A DNA stretch of 64,000 bases from Nocardioides alcanivorans (lineage in GTDB: Bacteria; Actinomycetota; Actinomycetes; Propionibacteriales; Nocardioidaceae). Under the pieces are notes generated by a model. It ran no database searches and was not told where the DNA came from. It was given only the letters and a program-made list of their open reading frames with translations. Within the stretch, counting starts at the first letter, position 1, and every line of letters starts with the position of its first letter. Shown piece by piece: positions 1 through 9,357 of the stretch. A program made the translations under genes and the position numbers. The DNA is taken from contig NZ_JAKGRW010000044.1 in NCBI RefSeq assembly GCF_021555175.1, positions 1 through 64,000 of the forward strand, written 5' to 3'.

Positions 1-23
1 TGAATCGCACTGGGTTTCGTTCC
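1..23 (+). repeat. IS3 left terminal inverted repeat
   Basis: Begins TGAATCGCACTGGG and is the exact reverse complement of 1294-1316 over 23 bp. It is the presumed transposase binding and cleavage end. Confidence 0.93.
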
Positions 24-38
24 GCTTGATCAGTCAGG

Positions 39-359
39 ATGGGAACGATGGCCAGGTATACGAACGAGATGCGTGAGCGGGCAGTGCGGATGGTCGCTGA
101 GGTCCGCCCGGAGCACCCGCACGAGACGGCAGCGTTGCGGCACGTCGCGGGGTTGCTGGGGATGAACGTCGAGACCCTGCGGCTGTGGGTCCACCGTGCT
201 GAGGTCGACGCCGGGAAGCGGCCCGGGACCACGACGGATGAGGCGGAGGAGATCAAGCGCCTCAAGCGTGAGGTAGCCGAGCTCCGCAGGGCGAACGAGA
301 TCTTGAAGTCCGCCTCAGTGTTTTTCGCCAAGGAACTCGACCGCCCCACGACGAGATGA
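39..359 (+). CDS. IS3-family transposase OrfA (HTH protein)
   Basis: This 106-residue protein recognises the element's ends and is the N-terminal half of the OrfAB transposase. It has a helix-turn-helix region at residues 20-60 (RHVAGLLGMNVETLRLWVH) and a leucine-zipper-like coiled coil near residues 68-92 (EEIKRLKREVAELRRANEIL), the normal IS3 OrfA layout. The stop TGA at 357-359 overlaps the orfB ATG at 356. A T5 run at 321-325 could support the -1 slip that fuses OrfA to OrfB. Length and composition are typical, with no sign of decay. Confidence 0.92.
   Translation: MGTMARYTNEMRERAVRMVAEVRPEHPHETAALRHVAGLLGMNVETLRLWVHRAEVDAGKRPGTTTDEAEEIKRLKREVAELRRANEILKSASVFFAKELDRPTTR
321..327 (+). other. 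Candidate -1 ribosomal frameshift site in the IS3 element
   Basis: The sequence TTTTTCG lies 30 bp before the orfA stop. The orfB frame is open through this point, reading back from ATG 356 without a stop, so a -1 slip here would yield a fused OrfAB transposase. This follows the known IS3-family mechanism; the exact slip position is inferred. Confidence 0.5.
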
Positions 360-1294
360 TCCGCTACATCGACGAGCACAAGGATCAGTTCGGGGTCGAG
401 GCCATCTGCCGGGTGCTGCGTCCGGCAGTTCGTGGGTTCATCACCTCCCGTGGCTACCGGGCCGCGAAGACCAGAGCCCCGTCGGCGCGGTCGTTGAAGG
501 ACGAGTTGCTGGTGCCGGAGATCGCCCGGTTGCACGTCGAGAACTACGGCGTCTACGGGGTCCGGAAGATGCACGCCCTGATGCGACGCCAGGGCTGGGA
601 GATCGGTCGCGATCAGACCGCTCGGCTGATGAAACTCGCCGACGTTCGTGGGGTGAAGCGGTCGAAGAAGGTGTTCACCACGAAGCCGGATCCGGCGGCG
701 GTGAAGCCGGCCGACTTGGTCCAACGGCGCTTCCACGCGCCCGCGCCGCGGCGGCTATGGGTTGCCGACATCACCTACGTCGCGACCTGGTCGGGGTTCG
801 CCTACGTGGCGTTCGTGACCGACGTCTACTCACGCCGGATCGTCGGGTGGAACGTCGCCGCGACGTTGAAGGCCGACATCCTCCCCTTGCAGGCGCTCGA
901 CATGGCCGCGTGGGACGCAAAGCGCGAGGGCGCGGTCGATCTGACCGGGCTGGTCCATCACGCCGACCACGGCTCGAACTACCTCTCGATCGTCTACACC
1001 GACCGAATCGGCGAACTCGGCGCGAAGCCCTCCACGGGCACCGTCGGCGACTCCTTCGATAACGCGCTGGCCGAGGCCGTCAACGGGCTCTACAAGACCG
1101 AACTCATCAGACGGCGCGGGCCGTGGCGCACGATCGAGCAGGTCGAGCTCGCGACGCTGGAGTACGTGTGGTGGTGGAACAACCAACGCCTTCACGGGGA
1201 GCTCGACATGCGCACCCCGCTCGAGGTCGAGGCCGCGTACTACGCTGCCCAAGAATCATCCCGGCCAGCACTCGCTGTCCAAGGGAACGCATAG
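356..1294 (+). CDS. IS3-family transposase OrfB (DDE integrase core)
   Basis: This 312-residue protein is the catalytic part of the IS3 transposase. It has an HTH_21-like segment (residues 55-110, NYGVYGVRKMHALMRRQGW) followed by an rve-type RNase H fold. The DDE residues are visible: D in WVADITY, D in HHADHGSNY, and E in NALAEAVNGLYKTEL. The C-terminal WWNNQRLHGEL is the usual family ending. The TAG stop at 1292-1294 uses the first base of the right terminal repeat, so coding sequence fills the element to its edge. It is probably translated both as an OrfAB fusion and from its own ATG. Confidence 0.94.
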   Translation: MIRYIDEHKDQFGVEAICRVLRPAVRGFITSRGYRAAKTRAPSARSLKDELLVPEIARLHVENYGVYGVRKMHALMRRQGWEIGRDQTARLMKLADVRGVKRSKKVFTTKPDPAAVKPADLVQRRFHAPAPRRLWVADITYVATWSGFAYVAFVTDVYSRRIVGWNVAATLKADILPLQALDMAAWDAKREGAVDLTGLVHHADHGSNYLSIVYTDRIGELGAKPSTGTVGDSFDNALAEAVNGLYKTELIRRRGPWRTIEQVELATLEYVWWWNNQRLHGELDMRTPLEVEAAYYAAQESSRPALAVQGNA

Positions 1295-1316
1295 GAACGA
1301 AACCCAGTGCGATTCA
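1294..1316 (+). repeat. IS3 right terminal inverted repeat
   Basis: Exact reverse complement of 1-23. Its last three bases, TCA at 1314-1316, read as a TGA stop on the minus strand and end the interrupted host gene next to it. Confidence 0.93.
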
Positions 1317-2018
1317 ACTCGCTTCGGACCAGGTCTTCACCTCCACTGCCAAGTCGCACACACGAGGGTTTGCCGGCTTCTTTGGCGGATGGACCTGAAA
1401 CCGACGTACCCGGCGGTATCCAACTTCGGGGTCCAGGACCACCTCAGAGTCAGATGGCCACACCTCCAGACCATTCCGCATGAACGGCCCCGGAACGTCC
1501 TTCAGCACCACAACCGTGTCGCGATGTCCGTGTTCCGCCTCCCACGCCTCTATCGCAGCCGGCCATTGTTCGAATGCACGGATACGCCGTTCCAGTTCCC
1601 GTTGCACTTCACAGCCAACCTCTGCACCTTTCCGAAGTCGCTCATTTTCTCCGAGGTAAGCCTTGAACCTGGGGTGTTCGGGTATTTCGCGGCGTGCGTT
1701 CACGACCAAGTCGGCGGCACGCTGCTGGTAAGGCAGTTTGTAGAGAGGATCCACCCGGTCTCCGCAGCGAACAAACCACGCTTCGGCGGCATGCTCACCA
1801 AGTCTGCCGACTACCTGGCGCCGCAACGAGGGTCTGCCGTAGGTGCCAGCGTGATGTCGCGCGGCATCGTACGCCGCGAAAGCCCGAGGCAAGGGCTCGC
1901 CCTGATCAGCAGATTGTTCTCGCCAATCAACGGGGCTATCGGCAGTCAGGACTTCCATCCAAGCCTTCCGCACATCCTCAGCGGATATTTCGACGGAGGT
2001 TATCGAAGATCGATCCAC
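1314..2018 (-). pseudogene. Hypothetical protein, 3' end cut off by IS3
   Basis: The reading frame gives 234 residues starting MDRSSITSVEISAEDV. It is rich in charged residues and free of obvious low complexity, so I prefer it to the opposite-strand frame. I do not recognise the family. The last residues CDLAVEVKTW contain an ExK pattern of the kind seen in PD-(D/E)XK nucleases, which would fit the restriction genes beside it, but a single short motif is weak evidence. The stop codon is supplied by the terminal bases of the IS3 element, so the original protein was longer and its true C-terminus lies beyond the element, outside this window. Confidence 0.55.
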
Positions 2019-2129
2019 GCATGCATCCTGACAGCATCAGTTGTCTGCTGGTTCGTCACACACGGATGCGCTGCTTGTAGGCGGATCTCCACGACCGTCG
2101 AAGCAATTCGCTTGGTCCCATGCGCACCC

Positions 2130-2875
2130 TCAGAGTGCGTCCTGCAGTCGGCTCACGCCGAGTTGGACGTAGCCGTTCAAGTCTTCCGCGTCAACGGTGC
2201 CACCCAAAGAGAAGGCTGTGGTGACAACCTGGCCACGCCCGATCCGCACGATGACGAAGTCGCCCACGTACTCGAAGGAGAAGCCACTGCTCTCGATCGG
2301 CATCGTGACGCGGAAAGCAACGCTCTCGTCCCCGTGCTGTTCGAAGGACAACTCGTTAACGGTGACCTCGCCGAGCTCGAGATCCTCGTCTTCGGCACCA
2401 TCCTCCATGACCTTCTGCATCGACTTCGCCATGCAGTTTCGGTACTCCGGCCGACTGGTGACCTCGAATGCCTCCGCGAGCCAAGTTTCATCCCCGGCTA
2501 CGCCGACCGTGTTTGAGATCTCGACGTCGTCGGGTGAGGTGAAGTCCGGAGAGTTCGCAGTCGCGTTGCTGTCGTCATACAGCTGGTCGTAGGGCACGCC
2601 GACGCAGGTCGCAATCTCCTTCTTTCCCTCATCGTCGTCGTCGTCCTCGTCCTTGGCCGGTTGGGCCTCCCAACCGGCGGGGAAGTCGGACAGCTGCAGG
2701 AGCGCGGTCTCGGCGATCTTTTGGTCTTCGAAGTTCGGCTCGACATCAGCCCTCAGAGTCGGCGAAGAGAGCTTTCCCCCTCGCGGGCACGATCGGGGTC
2801 GGAATCCGCGTTGTTTCCTCCGCAGGCTGAGTACGCCAGGAGGGCCGCGAGGATGAGGGCTGGCAACCGTTTCAT
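2130..2875 (-). pseudogene. Secreted lipoprotein, signal peptide and mature part in different frames
   Basis: Starting at ATG 2875 the minus strand encodes a lipoprotein signal, MKRLPALILAALLAYSAC followed by GGNNADS, with the lipobox cysteine at residue 18. That frame stops after about 40 codons. The mature part continues in another frame (NFEDQKIAETALLQLSDFPAGWEAQ, acidic linker, then a beta-rich domain ending GVSRLQDAL). One extra G in the run complementary to 2776-2780 would join the two frames. The LSDFPAGW motif is common in actinobacterial lipoproteins of unknown role. It is either a real loss of export or a homopolymer error. It is divergent from the type ISP gene. Confidence 0.6.
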
Positions 2876-2974
2876 GTGCAGCAAAGTAGGTCATGGCCCC
2901 GACACACGCTCGCCGATCGGACCAATCCCACCCGAACCGATACACCCGGACACCGCGTGCGAGAAGATGCCGGG

Positions 2975-5900
2975 GTGCCGACCACGATCCATGACCTTCT
3001 TGACCAGTTGCGCTCCACCGCCCTCGACGAGCGGGACAAGGGTGACCGGTTCGAGAGGCTGGTCCGTTCCTACCTGCTGACCGACCCGGAATGGACGGCA
3101 AAGTTCTCCGACGTCTGGCTGTGGTCGGACTGGGAGGGACGCCCCGCCGGGGTGCCGGACATCGGCGTGGATCTGGTCGCTGCCAACCGCGACAGTGACA
3201 CATTCAGCGCGATCCAGTGCAAGTTCTACGACGAGGGCCAGAAGGTCTCCAAGGCCCACATCGACTCCTTCCTCGCGGCCACGATGCGCCCGGAGTTCCA
3301 GATCACCACGCGGTACGTGTTCGACACCTCCGCCGGGTGGACCGGCAACGTCGAGAAGGAAGTACAAGGGGTCGTCCAACGTGTCGACATCGGCTACCTC
3401 GACGACGCAGCCATCGACTGGGACCAATTCCGGTGGGAGACCCCTGAAGTAGTTGTCCCGACCGGCGCAAAGGAACTGTTCCCGCACCAAGCCCGCGCTC
3501 TGGAGAACGTCCGTGCCGGGTTCAACGCCCACAACCGCGGCAAGCTGATCATGGCCTGCGGCACCGGCAAGACCTTCACCTCCCTGCGTATCGCCGAGGA
3601 CCTGGTCGGCGAGGGAGGTTCGGTGCTGTTCTTGGTGCCCTCGATCCAACTGTTGTCGCAGTCGCTGCGCGAATGGATGGCGAACACAACCCTCAGCATT
3701 CGCCCGTTCGCGGTCTGCTCCGACGTCCGGGTGGGCCGCCAGAACAGCGATGACGCCGACATGTCAACCATCGACCTCACCGAACCGGCCACCACCGACG
3801 CCACCACGCTGCTGGCCCGGATGAGCGTCGGCAAGTACGCCCAGCCGCGAATGACCGTGGTCTTCTCCACCTATCAGTCGATCGACGTCATCATCGAAGC
3901 CCAGAAGCAGGGGCTGGCCGCCTTCGACCTGGTCGTCTGCGACGAGGCACACCGCACAACCGGCGCCACCTTGGCCGGCCAGGACGACTCCGCGTTCGTG
4001 AAGGTCCACGATGCTCAGGCGCTGCGCGCGGCAAAGCGGCTGTACATGACCGCCACTCCCAGGGTGTTCGGTGACGAAGTCAAAGCACGGGCCAAGGACG
4101 CCGACGCAGTTCTGGCCGACATGGGCGACGAAACCATCTACGGCCCCGAGTTCCATCGTCTCGGGTTCGGCGACGCCGTCGAGATCGGCCGGCTCACCGA
4201 CTACAAGGTGCTGGTGCTGGCCGTCGACGAGCAGTACGTCGCGGACAACTTCCAACAGGCCATGGCTGAGTCGGGCGAGATCAAACTGGACGACGCCGCA
4301 AAACTGATCGGCTGCTGGAACGGGCTGGCGAAAAACTTCGGCCCCACCGACGCCCTCGGCCACGACACCGGCACCGTCAACCGCGCACCGATGCGCACCG
4401 CGGTCGCCTTCGCCAAGGACATCCGCTCCTCCAAGGCCGCCACCGCAGCCTTCCCACCGCTGGTCGACCGCGCAATCATCGACCTCCCCGACGCCCGGAC
4501 CCCGCTGAAGGTCGAGGCACGCCACGTCGACGGCACCATGCGGATCAGCGAACGCAACGCCCATCTCGCCTGGCTCAAGTCCAATCCCTCCGACACGACG
4601 TGCCGCATTCTCACCAACGCCAAGTGCCTCTCCGAAGGCGTCGACGTGCCCGCTCTCGACGCGGTGCTGTTCCTCACCCCACGCGGCTCACAGGTCGACG
4701 TCGTGCAGTCCGTTGGGCGGGTGATGCGCAAGGCGCCCGGCAAGGAGCTCGGCTACATCATCTTGCCCGTCGTGGTCCCCTCTGGAGTCGCACCCGAGGT
4801 TGCTTTGGCAGACAACGAGCGTTACAAGGTCGTGTGGCAAGTCCTCCAAGCCCTGCGCTCCCACGACGAGCGTTTCCACGCCCTGGTCAACAAGATCGAA
4901 CTGAACAAGGCAAAGCCGACCGACAAGCTCGAAATCATCTCCATCACCACGCCCGTAGGCGACGGAGACCGCGACGGGGCCACCCCGCAGGAGGGCAAGG
5001 AGTACGCCCAAGGCGACACCACCCAAGCGTTCATGGAGTTCGCCACCGAGGCATTCCGCGACGCCATGTACGCCCGTATCGTCAAGAAGGTCGGCGAACG
5101 CCGCTACTGGGAGACCTGGGCCAAGGACGTCGCCGACATTGCAGCCGCTCACGTCACTCGTATCAACGGTCTCCTCGCCGACGTGAACTCGCCCCAGTCA
5201 GCCGAGTTCGAAGTGTTCCTCGCCGGCCTACGCGCCAACTTGAACGACAACATCTCCCGCGCTGAGGCGGTCGACATGTTGGCCCAGCACATGGTCACCC
5301 GGCCGATCTTCGAAGCGCTGTTCGACGGCTACGACTTTGCGACCACCAACCCCGTCGCCAAGATCATGGAACTGATGCTCGCCAGCCTCGACGAGCATCC
5401 CCTCGGCGCAGAGAACCAGACCCTCGAGGGGTTCTACGACTCTGTGCGCCGCAGGGTCGCCGGCGTCGACAACGCCGAAGGCAAGCAACGCATCCTCGTC
5501 GAGCTCTACGACAAGTTCTTCGCCGTCGCGTTCAAGAAAACCGTCGACAAACTCGGCATCGTCTACACCCCCATCGAGATCGTCGACTTCATCCTGCGCT
5601 CCGCTGACGCAGTGCTGCGCCAGGAGTTTGGCCAGGGCCTGACCGATGAGGGCGTGACGATTCTCGACCCCTTCACCGGCACCGGCACCTTCCTCGTCCG
5701 ACTCCTCCAGTCCGGGCTAATCGAGCCGCACGACCTGGCGCGCAAGTACGCAACCGAGATGTACGCCTCCGAGATCCTGCTACTGGCCTACTACATCGCC
5801 TGCGTCAACATCGAGCAGACCTACGCCGAGCAGATCGCCGCCATTGACCCGACGCAGGCAGCGGAGCCGTTCAACGGCCTGATCCTCACCGACACGTTCC

Positions 5901-7777
5901 AGTCCTGGGAACCCCATGACAGAACAGATGACGAACTCTTCGTCGAGAACAACGCCCGCCTACAGCGGCTCAAGAACCTCGACATCACCGTCATCGTCGG
6001 CAACCCGCCCTACTCATCCGGACAAGACTCCGCCAACGACAACAACGCCAACGAGTCCTACCCCGCTTTGGATGCAGAGATCCGCGACACGTACGCGAAA
6101 CTCTCCACGGCCACCAACAAGAACTCGCTCTACGACTCCTACATCCGCGCCATCAAGTGGGCCACGCTGCGGATCAAGGACCGCGGGGTCATCGCGTTCG
6201 TCACCAACGGCGGCTTCCTCGACTCCAACACTGCCGACGGCATGCGAAAGACCTTGGCGGACGAGTTCAGCGCCATCCACATCTACAACCTGCGCGGCAA
6301 CCAACGCACCGCCGGCGAACAGTCCCGCAAGGAAGGCGGCAAGGTCTTCGGGGCAGGCAGCCGGGCCACGGTGGCGATCACGGTGCTCGTCAAAGACCCT
6401 GGCGCGACCGGCCCAACCAAAGTCCACTACAGCGAGGTGGGCGACTATCTCACCCGTGAGGAAAAGCTGGGCCAGGTCGCAGATAGCATCGACGTCACGA
6501 GGCTGGCGACGCTTGAGATTGAGCCGAACGAACACGGGGATTGGATCAACCAGCGGCGTGAAGACTTCGGCAATTTCCCGACTTTGTCTGCGGTCTTCGG
6601 CACCACGGCATACGGAGTGCTGACGTCCAGAGATTCGTGGGTGTATCAGTCTTCCGAAGCCGACTTGCTATCCAACGTCAAGGCATTTCTCAAAGCATTT
6701 CATGAGTCGGTCGCCACGGAGCAACGCGTCATGGATTCGCGGCGCATGAGTTGGTCTGAGTCCCTCGAGAAGGCCTGGGGCCAGCGACGGAGTCCAGCCT
6801 TGGATCCGAGCCAAGTACGCGTGGCGCTCTATCGGCCGTTCTTCCGGCAGTTCCTGTACTACGACGGTCTTCTGATCCATCGGCGGGGAGTCACACCCCG
6901 GTTGGCGCCAGTGCCGGAGGTCCGCAACCCCGGCTACTACGTACTGAACCCCGGGGCGGCGAAACCATTCAGCCTAGTCATGACCGAGATCGTCCCAGAT
7001 GTCGCCTTGTTCGGCTCGAACTCTGGTCAATGGTGCACGCGCTACAGCTACGAACGCGTCGACGACTCCGGAATGTTGGATCTCGGAGACAGCGAGGAAG
7101 TCATCGACGGCTACCGACGGATCGACAACATCACAGATGACGCGCTCGCCCGATTCCAGGCCGCGTACCCCGGCCAAGCGATCTCCAAGGACGACATCTT
7201 CTTCTACGTCTACGGGCTGCTGCACTCAACGGAGTACCGCGAGACCTACGCAGCCGACCTGAGGAAGATGCTGCCGCGCATCCCGATGGTCCGTGACTTC
7301 GCGCGCTTCGCTGAAGCGGGGCGGCGCCTGTCCGATCTGCATGTGGGCTACGAGGCCGTTGGGCCGTATCCCCTCGAGGGCCTCGACGTGGAGCCGACTG
7401 GTGACCCGTATGACTTCTTCGCGGTGGGCGACAAGAAGATGAGGTTCGCAAAGCCCACTGCGGAGCAGAAGGCGGCGGGCGAGCGGCATGACCGCACGGT
7501 GATTTACTACAACGACCGGATCACGCTGTCAGGGATTCCCGACGACGCGTACCGCTACATGCTGGGCAGCAGGTCGGCGATCGAGTGGATCATCGACCGG
7601 TATTACGTGAAGACCGACAAGAAGTCCGGGATCGTGAACGATCCGAACGACTGGTCGCGTGAGGTGGGCGATCCTCGCTACATCGTGGACCTGTTGGCCC
7701 GGATTGTGACGGTGAGTGTGGAGACGCTGAAGATCGTCGACGGTCTGCCGCCGTTGGACATCATTGAAGGTGCCTGA
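2975..7777 (+). CDS. Type ISP restriction-modification enzyme (nuclease-helicase-methyltransferase)
   Basis: A single polypeptide of about 1600 residues that should both methylate adenine in its target and cut unmodified foreign DNA after translocation, like LlaGI and LlaBIII. In order: Mrr-like nuclease (residues 1-130; D near 62, QCK at 81-83), SF2 helicase (Walker A ACGTGKT near 195, DEAH near 323), N6-adenine methyltransferase (FTGTGTF near 898, NPPY near 1010) and a C-terminal target-recognition region. All key motifs look intact. I chose GTG 2975, giving VPTTIHDLLDQL, because family members start with this helix; the frame is open from ATG 2876, which would overlap the divergent lipoprotein start. 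The stop overlaps the next gene. Confidence 0.93.
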   Translation: MPTTIHDLLDQLRSTALDERDKGDRFERLVRSYLLTDPEWTAKFSDVWLWSDWEGRPAGVPDIGVDLVAANRDSDTFSAIQCKFYDEGQKVSKAHIDSFLAATMRPEFQITTRYVFDTSAGWTGNVEKEVQGVVQRVDIGYLDDAAIDWDQFRWETPEVVVPTGAKELFPHQARALENVRAGFNAHNRGKLIMACGTGKTFTSLRIAEDLVGEGGSVLFLVPSIQLLSQSLREWMANTTLSIRPFAVCSDVRVGRQNSDDADMSTIDLTEPATTDATTLLARMSVGKYAQPRMTVVFSTYQSIDVIIEAQKQGLAAFDLVVCDEAHRTTGATLAGQDDSAFVKVHDAQALRAAKRLYMTATPRVFGDEVKARAKDADAVLADMGDETIYGPEFHRLGFGDAVEIGRLTDYKVLVLAVDEQYVADNFQQAMAESGEIKLDDAAKLIGCWNGLAKNFGPTDALGHDTGTVNRAPMRTAVAFAKDIRSSKAATAAFPPLVDRAIIDLPDARTPLKVEARHVDGTMRISERNAHLAWLKSNPSDTTCRILTNAKCLSEGVDVPALDAVLFLTPRGSQVDVVQSVGRVMRKAPGKELGYIILPVVVPSGVAPEVALADNERYKVVWQVLQALRSHDERFHALVNKIELNKAKPTDKLEIISITTPVGDGDRDGATPQEGKEYAQGDTTQAFMEFATEAFRDAMYARIVKKVGERRYWETWAKDVADIAAAHVTRINGLLADVNSPQSAEFEVFLAGLRANLNDNISRAEAVDMLAQHMVTRPIFEALFDGYDFATTNPVAKIMELMLASLDEHPLGAENQTLEGFYDSVRRRVAGVDNAEGKQRILVELYDKFFAVAFKKTVDKLGIVYTPIEIVDFILRSADAVLRQEFGQGLTDEGVTILDPFTGTGTFLVRLLQSGLIEPHDLARKYATEMYASEILLLAYYIACVNIEQTYAEQIAAIDPTQAAEPFNGLILTDTFQSWEPHDRTDDELFVENNARLQRLKNLDITVIVGNPPYSSGQDSANDNNANESYPALDAEIRDTYAKLSTATNKNSLYDSYIRAIKWATLRIKDRGVIAFVTNGGFLDSNTADGMRKTLADEFSAIHIYNLRGNQRTAGEQSRKEGGKVFGAGSRATVAITVLVKDPGATGPTKVHYSEVGDYLTREEKLGQVADSIDVTRLATLEIEPNEHGDWINQRREDFGNFPTLSAVFGTTAYGVLTSRDSWVYQSSEADLLSNVKAFLKAFHESVATEQRVMDSRRMSWSESLEKAWGQRRSPALDPSQVRVALYRPFFRQFLYYDGLLIHRRGVTPRLAPVPEVRNPGYYVLNPGAAKPFSLVMTEIVPDVALFGSNSGQWCTRYSYERVDDSGMLDLGDSEEVIDGYRRIDNITDDALARFQAAYPGQAISKDDIFFYVYGLLHSTEYRETYAADLRKMLPRIPMVRDFARFAEAGRRLSDLHVGYEAVGPYPLEGLDVEPTGDPYDFFAVGDKKMRFAKPTAEQKAAGERHDRTVIYYNDRITLSGIPDDAYRYMLGSRSAIEWIIDRYYVKTDKKSGIVNDPNDWSREVGDPRYIVDLLARIVTVSVETLKIVDGLPPLDIIEGA

Positions 7778-8559
7778 TGAGCGCCCCGTTGGACGGTGGG
7801 GAGTTGGCGGTGTTCGATCGGCGCGCGGAGGTCGAGGCCCTGCTGAGAGAGGACACCACGCTGTTGGGCCGCTACTGGGGCTATCTCCAGGAGGACCTGC
7901 CCAAGGAACAGATGGCTGAGCGTGAGGCCATCGAGACGACGGGTTGGACGAGCAACTATGCCTTCCTGCTCTCGGTAGTTCGCGATGGTGAGGTCACCAC
8001 GAAGCCGTCGGTGGCGCGCGGAGCTGCGGGACGGCTGCGGGCGTGGTTGCGCAGCAAGCCGCTGAGTGAGCAGTTGCGTGAGGAGTTCACGAAGCAGGAG
8101 CGGGTGCTGGCCGCGGTTGCTGAGGACCGGGTGGCCCAGGCGAGCGAGGATGAGGAAGCACACCGTTCGACGGTGGAAGCCGAGAGCGCCAACGTCCCCG
8201 GGATCTACGTCTACACGTTGCCGCACTACCTGCGTCATCCATACGAACCGGACACCGGCCGGACCTTGCTGAAGGTGGGGCACTCCGCGGTGGATGCAGT
8301 TCACCGTGCCGGCGCGCAATCACGGTTCACCGCGTTGCCGGAGGATCCGGTGTTGTTGCGGGTCTACCCGTGTGCGCAGTCGTTGGTTGTGGAGCGGCGG
8401 TTCCATGCGTGGCTGGAGGACGCCGATCACCAGAGGCCGCGTTCGACGCGCGCTGGGCGCGAGTGGTTCGTGACCTCGACGAAGTTTCTGGACCGGGTTG
8501 CGAGGGTGATGGACCTTGAGGTGCAGGTGGTGAACGAGCTCGACGGATTCTTGGAGTGA
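7777..8559 (+). CDS. GIY-YIG / T5orf172-type protein coupled to the type ISP enzyme
   Basis: This 260-residue protein overlaps the type ISP stop (TGATG), so the two are translationally coupled. Residues 1-130 are helical and charged with no recognised domain. Residues 142-235 match a GIY-YIG-like fold: GIYVY (142-146), KVGHS (166-170) in the YIG position, an arginine at 183, a candidate catalytic glutamate in VVERRFH (206) and GREWF (228-231). Nicking activity is possible; so is a degenerate, structural role. The coupling suggests it works with the restriction enzyme, for example in cleavage or damage processing. That role is inferred. Confidence 0.75.
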   Translation: MSAPLDGGELAVFDRRAEVEALLREDTTLLGRYWGYLQEDLPKEQMAEREAIETTGWTSNYAFLLSVVRDGEVTTKPSVARGAAGRLRAWLRSKPLSEQLREEFTKQERVLAAVAEDRVAQASEDEEAHRSTVEAESANVPGIYVYTLPHYLRHPYEPDTGRTLLKVGHSAVDAVHRAGAQSRFTALPEDPVLLRVYPCAQSLVVERRFHAWLEDADHQRPRSTRAGREWFVTSTKFLDRVARVMDLEVQVVNELDGFLE

Positions 8560-8781
8560 GCGGGCCTCCTCCAGTCGCCTGCTCACACCTCGAGAGTTGT
8601 GCCATCCCGCCCGCCGCAAGCTACGCCCCTGCGGGGTGCACTGTGCCCCACGCGTTGGTGCTCCTCGTTCCCTAGCTCTGGCTAGGAGCTGCGGAGCGCC
8701 TGTTCAGCACCGGCCCAAATCCTGCTGGGGAACTTCGACAAGAAGTGCTCCGGCGGTTCCCGAGTCCGGCACGATGTCAGG

Positions 8782-9357
8782 GTGGATGTCTCTGGCGATG
8801 ACTTGGTGCCGATGCTGGTGGATTGGAACTACCGCCAAGCCGAGCAGCGGCTGAGGTTCCAGGCGGATTCGGTCGACCTTGCCGAGGCGCGCGACCTGAT
8901 TCTGTATCGGTGCTTGGCGCCCGAGGTAGAGCTGCCGGTCTTGCAGGAGGGCGTCCCAACGTCGTATGGCACCCCAGTGCCGTGGGTGGCCGCGCCGGCG
9001 ATCGAACGTCCAGTGCTTGAGTTGTTGAGAGGTCCCAAGAGCACCTTTTTCAGCGTGGCTCGCGAGGGCCAGGTGTTCCCGAACTTCGTCAAAGGTTTCC
9101 ATCTACGCAATCGGCGGATTCCAGTCGCGGGGTTGAGCCCGTTGCTCGACCACTTCGCGGAGCGTCTGCAGGATCATCGACGAAGCGACGGTGGTCGTCT
9201 CCAGTTCGCGAGCACTCGCCTGTTTGAAGGTGAGTTCCTCCGGGCGGGGTGTGGGCGATGCGGGCACCTGCTGGGGTTTGTCGTGGATGAGGGTCGGGAT
9301 CCTGACCTCGGTTCAGCGGTCCTCTTCAGTAGCCTCAAGGCACCGTGTCACGACTGA
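8782..9357 (+). CDS. Hypothetical protein
   Basis: A GTG start at 8782 gives 191 residues (VDVSGDDLVPMLVDWNYR). I do not recognise it. The sequence is of ordinary globular composition, with an acidic and aromatic first half and a CGRCGH pair of cysteines near residue 155 that could bind metal. The opposite strand is also open, but its product is less protein-like. It lies 220 bp after the GIY-YIG gene on the same strand, in the accessory region, and may be cargo of the same defence cluster. Confidence 0.45.
   Translation: MDVSGDDLVPMLVDWNYRQAEQRLRFQADSVDLAEARDLILYRCLAPEVELPVLQEGVPTSYGTPVPWVAAPAIERPVLELLRGPKSTFFSVAREGQVFPNFVKGFHLRNRRIPVAGLSPLLDHFAERLQDHRRSDGGRLQFASTRLFEGEFLRAGCGRCGHLLGFVVDEGRDPDLGSAVLFSSLKAPCHD

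Larger units (their letters stand above)
1..1316 (+). mobile_element. Complete IS3-family insertion sequence
   Basis: The element is bounded by perfect 23-bp terminal inverted repeats (1-23 and 1294-1316) that begin TGAATCGCAC and end in the complement. It carries two overlapping genes, orfA and orfB, in the usual IS3 arrangement with orfB in the -1 frame. The left end coincides with the first base of the window, so the target duplication cannot be checked; the bases ACT(C) right after 1316 are the candidate right copy. The element has landed in the 3' part of a leftward gene (1314-2018). Intact genes and perfect ends suggest a recent and possibly active copy. Confidence 0.93.

Noticed and set aside
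1389-2516. A 375-codon plus-strand frame across the interrupted gene and lipoprotein
   Set aside because: Composition is unlike a folded protein, it spans two better minus-strand genes, and it has no credible ribosome binding site.
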